Below are positions 24,540 to 32,012 of a DNA stretch of 35,793 nt, in pieces. Within the stretch, counting starts at the first letter, position 1. Every line of letters begins with the position of its first letter. A program made the translations under genes and the position numbers. The stretch comes from Paludibacteraceae bacterium (GTDB lineage Bacteria > Bacteroidota > Bacteroidia > Bacteroidales > Paludibacteraceae): positions 1 through 35,793 of the forward strand of contig JAKSKU010000023.1 of assembly GCA_024401565.1 (NCBI GenBank), given 5' to 3'. The notes under the pieces are model-generated. The model saw only the letters and a program-made list of their open reading frames with translations. It was not told the origin of the DNA and ran no database searches.

Positions 24540-24559
24540 TGACGTGACAATCCACGTCA
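24540..24559 (+). other. Small hairpin between pheA and the aminotransferase
   Basis: TGACGTG (24540-24546) pairs with CACGTCA (24553-24559) around ACAATC. It follows AT-rich direct repeats of ATTAATAGTTA type (24511-24539). No U-run follows, so read-through is expected; a role in mRNA stability or differential expression is possible. Confidence 0.4.
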
Positions 24560-24589
24560 TTATAAACGAAACAAAGAAACAAAAACAAT

Positions 24590-25756
24590 ATGAATATCAC
24601 ACCGGCTGATAGAGTATTAGAGATTCAGGAATACTACTTCTCAAAGAAACTCAGAGAGGTGGCTGAATTGAACGCACAAGGAAAAGATATTATTAGTTTG
24701 GGTATCGGTAGCCCCGACAGAATGCCGTCGGAAGAGGCTCTTAACACCCTTAATGAGGTGGCTCACCAGCCAAACGCTCACGGATACCAGTCGTATCAGG
24801 GAATTCCTGAACTACGCAAAGCATTTTCAGATTTCTATAAGCGCTGGTATAATGTCGACCTTGATCCCAACAAGGAGATTCTGCCTTTGATCGGTTCGAA
24901 AGAGGGAGTCTTTTTCTTGTCGTTGACATTTATCAATCCAGGCGATGGTGTGCTTGTGCCAAACCCAGGTTATCCTACCTACACTTCTGCTTCCAAGATT
25001 ATCGGAGCAAGAATGATCAATTATGACTTGAGCGAGGAGAACGGTTGGCAGCCAGATTTCGAGAAACTTGAGAAGATGGATTTGACAGGCGTGAAGATGA
25101 TGTGGTGCAACTATCCTAACATGCCCACTGGCGGAAACGCACGCCGTGAGACATTTGAGAAGCTTGTCGACTTCGGTCTTCGCCACAATATCATCATCGT
25201 CAACGATAATCCATACAGCTTTATCTTGAATGATAATCCGATGAGTATTCTTTCTGTGCCACGCGCAAAAGAGTGCTGTTTCGAGTTGAATTCAACTAGT
25301 AAGGCTCTTAACATGCCTGGCTGGCGTATCGGTATGCTTGCAGGTAATCCAGAACTTATCTCATACGTGTTGAAGGCTAAAAGCAACGTCGACTCGGGAA
25401 TGTTCAAGCCAATGCAGATGGCTGCGGCTAAGGCTTTGGCTGCTGGCAAAGAGTGGTACGACAGCATCAACACCGTCTACAGAGCTAGAAGAAAATACGC
25501 TGAAGCTATTTTGGAATACCTAGGATGCACTTACGACAAGACACAGGTGGGTATGTTCATGTGGGGAAAGATTCCTGCTTCTTGCAAAAGCTGTGAGGAG
25601 TTGGCTGACAAGATTCTTTACGATTGCCGTGTGTTCGTGACTCCAGGATTCATCTTCGGCAGCAACGGCGACAGATACATTCGTCTTTCTCTATGTGCGA
25701 CAGAGGAGAAACTTGCTGAGGCACTTCAGAGAATCAAGGACAATTTGAAAATGTAA
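24590..25756 (+). CDS. PLP-dependent class I/II aminotransferase, probably aromatic
   Basis: The 388-residue protein is a fold-type I aminotransferase. It has SLGIGSPDRMPS at the start, NPGYPTY, WCNYPNMPTGG (cofactor and substrate contacts), VNDNPYSF, and the cofactor lysine K238 in STSKALNMPGWRIG. The C-terminal RLSLCATEEKL supplies the carboxylate-binding Arg. The sequence resembles the LL-diaminopimelate / aromatic aminotransferase group. Its place between prephenate dehydratase and DAHP synthase indicates the last step, transamination of phenylpyruvate and 4-hydroxyphenylpyruvate to Phe and Tyr. Substrate specificity is inferred from context. Confidence 0.87.
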   Translation: MNITPADRVLEIQEYYFSKKLREVAELNAQGKDIISLGIGSPDRMPSEEALNTLNEVAHQPNAHGYQSYQGIPELRKAFSDFYKRWYNVDLDPNKEILPLIGSKEGVFFLSLTFINPGDGVLVPNPGYPTYTSASKIIGARMINYDLSEENGWQPDFEKLEKMDLTGVKMMWCNYPNMPTGGNARRETFEKLVDFGLRHNIIIVNDNPYSFILNDNPMSILSVPRAKECCFELNSTSKALNMPGWRIGMLAGNPELISYVLKAKSNVDSGMFKPMQMAAAKALAAGKEWYDSINTVYRARRKYAEAILEYLGCTYDKTQVGMFMWGKIPASCKSCEELADKILYDCRVFVTPGFIFGSNGDRYIRLSLCATEEKLAEALQRIKDNLKM

Positions 25757-25773
25757 AAGGGAGGATTATAAAT

Positions 25774-26835
25774 ATGGAACTTAAAAAAATAAATCTTGCA
25801 GGTGCATGTGACAGCCGTCCGATGGTGATCGCAGGTCCATGTAGTGCAGAGACAGAGGAACAGACTCTTAATACAGCCCGTCAGCTACACGCTCAGGGCA
25901 TCAAGATATTCCGCGCTGGAATCTGGAAACCACGTACAAAACCAGGTGGCTTCGAAGGAAACGGAGAACCAGCATTGGAGTGGATGAAAGAGGTTAAGAA
26001 GGAGACAGGAATGTACGTCTCTACAGAGGTTGCTACAGCAAAACATGTGGAGTTGGCATTGAAGTATGGTGTTGACCTTCTTTGGGTAGGTGCACGTACG
26101 ACAGCCGATCCATTCGCAGTGCAGGAGATCGCCGACACATTGAAGGGAGTTGATATCCCAGTGTTGGTGAAGAATCCAGTCAACCCGGATTTGGAGTTGT
26201 GGATCGGAGCATTGGAGAGATTGAACAACGCTGGCATCACTCAGCTTGGCGCAATCCACCGTGGATTCAGCTCATACGACAAGAAACTTTACCGTAACCT
26301 TCCACAGTGGCATATTCCAATCGAGTTGCACCGTCGTCTTCCTGAATTGCCAATCATCTGTGATCCAAGCCATATCTCAGGCCGACGCGACCTTATCGCT
26401 CCACTTTGCCAGCAGGCTATGGACCTTCAGTTCGACGGACTAATCGTAGAGAGTCACTGTGATCCAGACAAGGCATGGTCCGACGCTTCACAGCAGGTCA
26501 CTCCAGATGTTCTTTCATTGATTCTTGACAGCCTTGTAGTCCGCACTACAAACGCCTCTACAGAGAATATCAACGCACTTCGTAAGCAGATCGATGAGAT
26601 CGATATGTCTATCCTTGAGATCTTGGCTAAAAGAATGCGTATCTCACGTGAGATCGGCCAGTACAAGAAGGAGCATGACATGCCAATTCTTCAGAGCCAG
26701 CGTTACGATGAGATTATATCAAAGAGAGTTGCCGACGGTAAGTCAATGTCGATGGGTGAAGAATTCTTGAACACTGTGTTCGAGGCAATCCACGAAGAGT
26801 CTGTACGTCAGCAGGCAGAGATTATGAATAAGTAA
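25774..26835 (+). CDS. Bifunctional DAHP synthase / chorismate mutase
   Basis: The 353-residue fusion has an N-terminal class I-beta DAHP synthase (about 1-255; VIAGPCSAE, KPRTKPGGFEGNG, VGARTTADPF, AIHRGFSS, ICDPSHISGRRD). It makes DAHP from phosphoenolpyruvate and erythrose 4-phosphate. An AroQ-type chorismate mutase follows (about 268-350; LRKQIDEIDMSILEILAKR, typical helix 1, and the conserved Arg/Lys set). In related fusions the mutase also acts as an allosteric sensor of prephenate or chorismate. The protein thus covers both the entry step of the shikimate pathway and the branch-point step. It starts 17 bases after the aminotransferase. Confidence 0.93.
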   Translation: MELKKINLAGACDSRPMVIAGPCSAETEEQTLNTARQLHAQGIKIFRAGIWKPRTKPGGFEGNGEPALEWMKEVKKETGMYVSTEVATAKHVELALKYGVDLLWVGARTTADPFAVQEIADTLKGVDIPVLVKNPVNPDLELWIGALERLNNAGITQLGAIHRGFSSYDKKLYRNLPQWHIPIELHRRLPELPIICDPSHISGRRDLIAPLCQQAMDLQFDGLIVESHCDPDKAWSDASQQVTPDVLSLILDSLVVRTTNASTENINALRKQIDEIDMSILEILAKRMRISREIGQYKKEHDMPILQSQRYDEIISKRVADGKSMSMGEEFLNTVFEAIHEESVRQQAEIMNK

Positions 26836-26924
26836 TTAATAATTAATGGTGAATAGTTAATAGTTGCCAACAATGAAAAACAATTAATTATTAACCATTA
26901 ACTCTTAACTATTAACTAAAAAAG
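26836..26924 (+). repeat. AT-rich repeat spacer
   Basis: The 89 bases between the fusion gene and tyrA consist of variants of TTAATAGTTAATAGTT and its complement, for example AATAGTTAATAGTT and AACTATTAACTAA, giving an imperfect inverted repeat. The same word family fills the gap at 24511-24540. It looks like an intergenic repeat typical of AT-rich Bacteroidota spacers. Confidence 0.45.
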
Positions 26925-27698
26925 ATGCGTATTTTAATTCTAGGTGCAGGCAAGATGGGTACATTCCTAACAGATGTACTTTGCATGAAGCACGACGTCG
27001 CGCTATACGATAAAGATCCAAAAAGATTGCGTTTTGTGTTCAACACACAGCGTATGACTTCGCTTGAGGAGGTGAGAGACTTCAAACCAGAACTTCTTAT
27101 CAACGCAGTGACAGTGAAGTATACACTCCAGGCGTTTGAGGAGGTTATGCCTTATTTGCCAAAAGACTGTATCATTTCCGATATCTCGTCAGTGAAGACG
27201 ACGTTGCCTAAGTTCTATGCTAACTGTGGATTCCGTTTCGTCTCAACACACCCGATGTTTGGACCAACGTTCGCAAGTCTTTCTGATCTACGCACACAGA
27301 ACGCCATCATCATTGCAGAGGGTGACTGTTTGGGCAAAGCGTTCTTCAGAGAGTTGTACGCGTCATTGCACTTGAACATCTTCGAATATACATTTGAGGA
27401 GCACGACGAGACAATGGCATACTGCTTGTCGATTCCATTTGCGTCGACGCTAGCATTCGCATCTGTGATGAAGCATCAGGACGCCCCTGGCACTACATTC
27501 AAGCGCCACATGGCAATTGCTGAGGGAGTGTTGTCGGAGGACAATTTCTTGATTTCAGAAATCTTGTTTAATCCTAATTCCTCAAAACAACTCGCTCTAA
27601 TCCAGGAGCAACTTGCTGAGCTACAGAAGATTGTTGAGAGCAAAGACTACGACAGAATGTTGAAGTATTTGAACCAGGCTCGCGAGAATATCAAATAA
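26925..27698 (+). CDS. tyrA: Prephenate dehydrogenase
   Basis: The 257-residue enzyme oxidises prephenate to 4-hydroxyphenylpyruvate with NAD(P). It opens with a Rossmann nucleotide loop G7-A-G-K-M-G12, then has ISDISSVKTT (about 88-97) and the substrate-site signature STHPMFGPTF. It is shorter than classical TyrA and has no ACT or chorismate mutase domain, which is normal in Bacteroidota. It is the last gene of the operon, followed by a strong terminator. Together with the dehydratase it opens both branches, so one attenuator controls Phe and Tyr formation. Confidence 0.9.
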   Translation: MRILILGAGKMGTFLTDVLCMKHDVALYDKDPKRLRFVFNTQRMTSLEEVRDFKPELLINAVTVKYTLQAFEEVMPYLPKDCIISDISSVKTTLPKFYANCGFRFVSTHPMFGPTFASLSDLRTQNAIIIAEGDCLGKAFFRELYASLHLNIFEYTFEEHDETMAYCLSIPFASTLAFASVMKHQDAPGTTFKRHMAIAEGVLSEDNFLISEILFNPNSSKQLALIQEQLAELQKIVESKDYDRMLKYLNQARENIK

Positions 27699-27720
27699 AG
27701 AATCTGTTTTATATATTTAT

Positions 27721-27758
27721 AAAAATCCCGTCTTTTATTGGAAAAGACGGGATTTTTT
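27721..27758 (+). terminator. Terminator of the aromatic amino acid operon
   Basis: AAAAATCCCGTCTTTT (27721-27736) pairs perfectly over 16 bp with AAAAGACGGGATTTTT (27742-27757) around ATTGG, ending in a T-run. Confidence 0.9.
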
Positions 27759-27857
27759 GTTTATCATTTCCCATAATTTCACCCAAACCTACATATATGA
27801 TAATCAAAAGGTTAAACAACTTTTTGGATTTATTTATGTATTTTTCACACGAAATAT

Positions 27858-27888
27858 TTTGCAGATATCAAACCTTCTTATATTTTTG
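27858..27888 (+). promoter_or_regulatory. Promoter of the vWA/PurA-like cassette
   Basis: TTTG (27858-27861), exactly 19 bases and TATTTTTG (27881-27888) match the Bacteroidota consensus fully. Transcription would begin near 27895, giving a 25-base leader before the ATG at 27920. Confidence 0.7.
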
Positions 27889-27919
27889 CGTAAAAATAAC
27901 ATAAATAAAATATATAGAT

Positions 27920-28516
27920 ATGGAAACAGGAAATCTAAACGGTCTGTTCGGCAAAGTTGCCGCAGGGTTGTGCCGAATAACTATCAATGGCAATATCGCC
28001 ATCAAAACAGGGAATGGATATAAAACGTATAATGTCGAGAAACAGGAGATGACAAACGTCAATAATTTCTGCTTCGATTTCGGAGGCAACTTCTTCTTCA
28101 TTATGCCGACGACTAAAGTCAACGTCGGAGACATAATCCTGATCGACAGAAAACCCAAATGCGTGATTGAGGTCGGCCCCAAAATAATCACCGTCATCGA
28201 TTATGAGACATCAGAAGTGAGACAGATTCTCCCCGAAAGACATGTGTTTATGGGCAACACTTATTTCTATGGCAAACTGGTATCTATGTTTGGCAACATC
28301 CGCAAGAAAGGTGGAGCGAAGAATATGATCAAAATGATGATGGCAGCTCAAATGATGGGTAATAACAACACCGACAATAATGCGGGACTCGGACAGATGA
28401 TGGCAATGTCGATGCTTATGGGCAAGGACGGCAATCTATTCGACGATATGTTCGATAATGATGACGACAATGAAAATGAAAACAATATGTTAAACGAATT
28501 AATTAAGGAGGATTGA
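27920..28516 (+). CDS. Unknown protein, first gene of the vWA/PurA-like cassette
   Basis: The 198-residue protein has a beta-rich N-terminal domain (about 1-115: GLFGKVAAGLCRITINGNIAIKT, VGDIILIDRKPKCVIEVG), perhaps an SH3- or OB-like barrel. A Met-rich helical region (about 133-172: MIKMMMAAQMMG, GQMMAMSMLMG) and an acidic Asp/Asn/Glu tail follow. There is no signal peptide or membrane helix. The family was not recognised. Its stop lies 2 bases before the ATG of the vWA gene, so the two are translationally linked. Confidence 0.7.
   Translation: METGNLNGLFGKVAAGLCRITINGNIAIKTGNGYKTYNVEKQEMTNVNNFCFDFGGNFFFIMPTTKVNVGDIILIDRKPKCVIEVGPKIITVIDYETSEVRQILPERHVFMGNTYFYGKLVSMFGNIRKKGGAKNMIKMMMAAQMMGNNNTDNNAGLGQMMAMSMLMGKDGNLFDDMFDNDDDNENENNMLNELIKED
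28505..28511 (+). promoter_or_regulatory. Full Shine-Dalgarno sequence of the vWA gene
   Basis: AAGGAGG, 7 bases before ATG 28519, is a perfect match to the 16S rRNA 3' end. Such strong sites are rare in Bacteroidota and mostly absent in this window. It decides the ATG at 28519 over the in-frame TTG at 28513. Confidence 0.65.
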
Positions 28517-28518
28517 TT

Positions 28519-29451
28519 ATGGGAGCAGGACGATGGGATAACGAAGATTTTACTCGTTATGCAACAGCAAGTGGCAAGAGTTATGACGCCAAGACCAAAC
28601 GTGTGAATGGGCAGACATATAGAAGCACTCATCTTGATAAAGATATGGATCCTAAAGGTGTGATTCGCGAGTGTGTCAACACTGCAGAACACCCCAACAC
28701 GATTCCAATCATACTGGCTTTGGATGTCACAGGAAGTATGGGAAGCGCATGTATAGAGACAGCACAAAGTTTGGCAGTCATTATGGAAGACCTATACAAG
28801 AAATACGCAGACATTGAGTTTATGGTGATGGGTATAGGCGACCTCGACTATGATAACGCGCCGATCCAGGCATCTCAGTTCGAAAGTGACGTGAGAATCG
28901 CAAAATGGCTCGACAAAATCTATATGGAGCACGGTGGAGGCGGTAATAAATTCGAGTCTTACACCGCAGCATGGTACTTCGGTCTGTACCACACCAAACT
29001 AGACGCTTTCGACAAGCAGGGTCGCAAAGGTATCATCATCACAATGGGAGACGAGGGACTAAACCCATATCTGCCTAAAGAGAGACTTAACAATGTGACG
29101 GGAGATAAAAACCAAGCCGACATAGAGACTAAAGACTTGTATAAGGCAGCAATAGAAAAGTTTGATATCTTCCATATTGCGGTAGACGCCACTGACAGCA
29201 GCTATAACTACCACAAAGAAAATATCGAAAATTCGTTTGGCAAACTTCTAGGCGACAGATATAAGGTTGCCACAATCAATGGATTATCAAATGCAATAAC
29301 AGAATGTATCAACGATAGCCAGAAAAACAATGAGATCACGTTTGATACAACAGGAGACGACACTGGCAGATTTGATATTCTTAAGATGTTCGGTATAGAC
29401 AATAAAAACAACGACGTGAAGGCTAACAACCTGAACGAGATAACATGGTAG
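28519..29451 (+). CDS. vWA-domain protein of the PurA-like cassette
   Basis: The 310-residue protein has an unusual N-terminus (MGAGRWDNEDFTRYATASGKSY). A von Willebrand A domain (about 60-270) follows, with MIDAS D69-V-T-G-S73 and HGGGGNKFES as the second metal loop. A short polar tail (about 275-310) ends the protein. It is cytoplasmic by sequence and clearly different from the CoxE-like vWA protein at 16111-17298. It overlaps closely with the upstream unknown gene and ends 4 bases before the PurA-like gene, so the three form a unit. No AAA+ ATPase is present in this cassette. The function is unknown. Confidence 0.85.
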   Translation: MGAGRWDNEDFTRYATASGKSYDAKTKRVNGQTYRSTHLDKDMDPKGVIRECVNTAEHPNTIPIILALDVTGSMGSACIETAQSLAVIMEDLYKKYADIEFMVMGIGDLDYDNAPIQASQFESDVRIAKWLDKIYMEHGGGGNKFESYTAAWYFGLYHTKLDAFDKQGRKGIIITMGDEGLNPYLPKERLNNVTGDKNQADIETKDLYKAAIEKFDIFHIAVDATDSSYNYHKENIENSFGKLLGDRYKVATINGLSNAITECINDSQKNNEITFDTTGDDTGRFDILKMFGIDNKNNDVKANNLNEITW

Positions 29452-29455
29452 TATT

Positions 29456-30562
29456 ATGAAAGCAAGGGTAATTATCGGTGCCAATTATGGCGATGAAGGC
29501 AAAGGCACAGTTACGGCGACATACACCAAATACGCCACAGGAAAGGTGTTGAACGTGCTGACTAACGGTGGTGCTCAAAGAGGTCACTCTATCCTGACTG
29601 AAGACGGTAGCTTCACATTCCAGCACTTCGGTTCTGGCACCTGTTTTGGCGCTGATAATTACTACCCTGCCTTCTATATATTGAATCCAATGCAGTTTGT
29701 GGATGAGTATGACGATCTGTTTGAAAGAGGCGTCATACAGAAGGTAAAACTCTTCAGAGACAAACAATGCCGTTGGAGCACACCATACGACATGATGGCC
29801 AACCAAATTCTTGAACACAAACGAGACAAAAACAAACACGGAAGCTGCGGAATGGGTATATGGGAGACGATACTTCGATATCAATGCACTGTGACGATGG
29901 ATATCGACCAGTTTTGCGCACTAGACACCGTCGACCAAAAGAATTATCTGAAAACCATCCGCGACTATTTCGAAAAAAGAATAGGCACCATTCCGGCCGA
30001 ATATAAGATGGCGTGGTATGACGAGCACACAATGGACCATTTCATTCGTGATTGCGGCTTTTTAAGAGCAAAAACAAACACTTTATTTGACGTTGCCAAC
30101 TATGATGAGATAATTTTTGAAAATGGACAGGGGCTATTGCTAAACGACACAGGATTTGACGTTGCTGGCACCACTCCGTCAAAGACAGGTGTGGACTATG
30201 CGCTGCAGCTGATGAAAACGTTTGGATGCGACGATGTTGAGCTCCACTACGTCACCCGACCATACATGACCAAACATGGCAGAGGCGGATTTGAGCTTGA
30301 AGCAGAGAGACGCGTGGTTTCTACCTACGTCAACGAAGACAGGACAAACCACTACAACCGTTTTCAGGAGAATTTCAGATACGGTATGCTAGACATAGAA
30401 GATCTGCATGACAGAATACAGGATGATGCCAAAAAACTGGATAATCAGCTACGGTATACTTACAAACTTGAGGTGACGCATTGCGATGAGATGGACAGAC
30501 TTGCAGAATTTGGCAAACATTTCCAAAACATCAACAGCTACGATTGCGCATTGATAAAGTAG
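29456..30562 (+). CDS. Adenylosuccinate synthetase-like protein (divergent PurA paralogue)
   Basis: The 368-residue protein keeps the PurA start IGANYGDEGKG with catalytic Asp13, and GGAQRGHS with His44 for the catalytic His41 of E. coli PurA. In the same motif the IMP-binding GGNNAGHT is changed. VTRPYMTKHGRGGFE matches the AYTTRVGxGPF block, and HGSCGMGIWE takes the place of TGRGIGPAYED. It is about 60 residues shorter than normal PurA (about 420-430). It probably joins Asp or another amine to a purine-type substrate with GTP, but the substrate cannot be set. Housekeeping purA is expected elsewhere. It is the last gene of the vWA cassette, 4 bases after the vWA stop. Confidence 0.82.
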   Translation: MKARVIIGANYGDEGKGTVTATYTKYATGKVLNVLTNGGAQRGHSILTEDGSFTFQHFGSGTCFGADNYYPAFYILNPMQFVDEYDDLFERGVIQKVKLFRDKQCRWSTPYDMMANQILEHKRDKNKHGSCGMGIWETILRYQCTVTMDIDQFCALDTVDQKNYLKTIRDYFEKRIGTIPAEYKMAWYDEHTMDHFIRDCGFLRAKTNTLFDVANYDEIIFENGQGLLLNDTGFDVAGTTPSKTGVDYALQLMKTFGCDDVELHYVTRPYMTKHGRGGFELEAERRVVSTYVNEDRTNHYNRFQENFRYGMLDIEDLHDRIQDDAKKLDNQLRYTYKLEVTHCDEMDRLAEFGKHFQNINSYDCALIK

Positions 30563-30576
30563 AGACCGACATATAT

Positions 30577-30609
30577 TTGTAGAGACGCCGAATTGTGACG
30601 TCTCTACAA
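30577..30609 (+). terminator. Inverted repeat, probable terminator of the vWA/PurA-like cassette
   Basis: TTGTAGAGACG (30577-30587) pairs perfectly with CGTCTCTACAA (30599-30609), followed by TTTATG. A close relative with the same arms, TAGAGACG and CGTCTCTA, lies at 33657-33683. This is a mobile-looking small intergenic repeat placed after genes. Confidence 0.6.
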
Positions 30610-30668
30610 TTTATGACATCAAGAAATGTCTTTGCAATATTTTTCTTTAATATATAATAAATTTTATC

Positions 30669-30676
30669 TATTTTTG
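30669..30676 (+). promoter_or_regulatory. Putative -7 element of the LRR_5 gene
   Basis: TATTTTTG matches TAnnTTTG and lies 24 bases before the ATG at 30701. No good -33 box is visible at the expected spacing. Confidence 0.5.
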
Positions 30677-30700
30677 AGCGATAGGACTAATTTGTTAAAA

Positions 30701-31942
30701 ATGGAAAAATTTATAATATCAGCTGCGACTGTTTTAATGTCGCTTTCATCATTTGCACAGACACCAGCAGAGCAGACAGGTTTAGGTTTTAAATACGACG
30801 ACTATTCTAAGACAGCAAAAGTATATAAATGGTCTGGGAATAAAAGTGAAATCACTATTCCGTCAGTTGTAGTCAAAGACGGGAAAGAGTATACAGTGAC
30901 GTCGATCGGCATGTCCTCGTTTGAAATGAGCAAAGTCAAGAAAATAGTGCTACCGTCGACAATAAAAAATATAGAGGAATCCGCATTTAACGGTTGCAGA
31001 AATCTGCAGAGCATCAATTTGCCAAAAGATCTCACAGAAATTAAAGACTATTCTTTCCACGAATGTGTCAGCCTAACGTCAATCACGATTCCCAATACAG
31101 TGACGGCTATCGGAGAGGAAGCATTCTCCGGCTGTGAGAATTTGCAGAATATAGCGTTGTCCAACGCAGTGAAATCGATCGGAAAAAGAGCTTTTGCGGC
31201 TTGTGCAAGCTTTACCAAGATCACGATCCCTGAAAGCGTAAGTGTCATTCCTGCCAGCACATTTGCAGGATGTTTCCATGTCACTACCATCACCATCCCC
31301 AAATCGGTCACAAAGATTCATGAATCCGCTTTCTATAATTGTCAGTTGCTACAGGGATTTAGCGTAGACAAAGAAAACCCCGACTACACTTCAAAAGATG
31401 GCGTGCTATACGACAAGAAATTAACCAAACTTGTAGCATTCCCTAGTCAAAAGCAAAACATAACAATACCAACTTCCGTCACATCAATCGGCGACTATGC
31501 TTTTGGATGCTGTCAGGGGTTGACAAGAATCATGATCCCAGACAATGTCAAGAAGATTGGAAGAGGTGCATTTATGAACTGCAGCAATCTGTACACGGTG
31601 GCTCTACCAAATGATATCACAAAGATCCAATCAGCCACATTCTACAACTGCGAAAGTATCGAGAACATTGTGATTCCCGCGTCGGTAGAGACATTGGAGG
31701 CAACTGCCTTTTATGGATGTTCAAAACTTGGCGTAGTCAGGATTCCAGACGGTGCGTTGAAAACAATAGAGAAAAATGTCTTCATGAATTGTGAAAGTTT
31801 GGCGTCTATCAGAATTCCGCAGAATGTCACTAAGTGCGACGACAAGTTTGAGAATTGTATCAGTTTGAAAAAGATAAATGCTCCAACAGGATTACAAATT
31901 CCAGACAACAACAGTTACGACAGAAGCGTCGTTTACTATTAA
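30701..31942 (+). CDS. Secreted BspA-like leucine-rich repeat (LRR_5) protein
   Basis: The 413-residue protein has a signal peptide MEKFIISAATVLMSLSSFA (mature from QTPAEQ). From about residue 60 it consists of roughly a dozen 23-residue repeats of the type LTSITIPNTVTAIGEEAFSGCENLQ, the LRR_5 / BspA family. A short break near 225-245 (ENPDYTSKDGVLYDKK) is typical of these proteins. Related proteins bind host or bacterial surface ligands. No lipobox or C-terminal sorting domain is seen. ATG 30701 is chosen because the signal peptide begins there. It is unrelated in detail to the DUF285 pair at the other end of the window. Confidence 0.87.
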   Translation: MEKFIISAATVLMSLSSFAQTPAEQTGLGFKYDDYSKTAKVYKWSGNKSEITIPSVVVKDGKEYTVTSIGMSSFEMSKVKKIVLPSTIKNIEESAFNGCRNLQSINLPKDLTEIKDYSFHECVSLTSITIPNTVTAIGEEAFSGCENLQNIALSNAVKSIGKRAFAACASFTKITIPESVSVIPASTFAGCFHVTTITIPKSVTKIHESAFYNCQLLQGFSVDKENPDYTSKDGVLYDKKLTKLVAFPSQKQNITIPTSVTSIGDYAFGCCQGLTRIMIPDNVKKIGRGAFMNCSNLYTVALPNDITKIQSATFYNCESIENIVIPASVETLEATAFYGCSKLGVVRIPDGALKTIEKNVFMNCESLASIRIPQNVTKCDDKFENCISLKKINAPTGLQIPDNNSYDRSVVYY

Positions 31943-31965
31943 ATGATTAATCTTTACCATACAAC

Positions 31966-31996
31966 AAAGGGAAGGCTCATCGGTCTTCCCTTTTTT
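31966..31996. terminator. Terminator between convergent genes
   Basis: AAAGGGAAG (31966-31974) pairs with CTTCCCTTT (31985-31993), with T-run 31991-31996 on the plus strand. It closes the LRR_5 gene and may also slow transcription of the DUF4143 gene from the other side. Confidence 0.8.
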
Positions 31997-32012
31997 CGTT
32001 AATGGAGTATGT

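Noticed and set aside
27757-28023. 88-residue frame starting before the vWA cassette
   Set aside because: It runs through the tyrA terminator and the cassette promoter and overlaps the 27920 gene out of frame.
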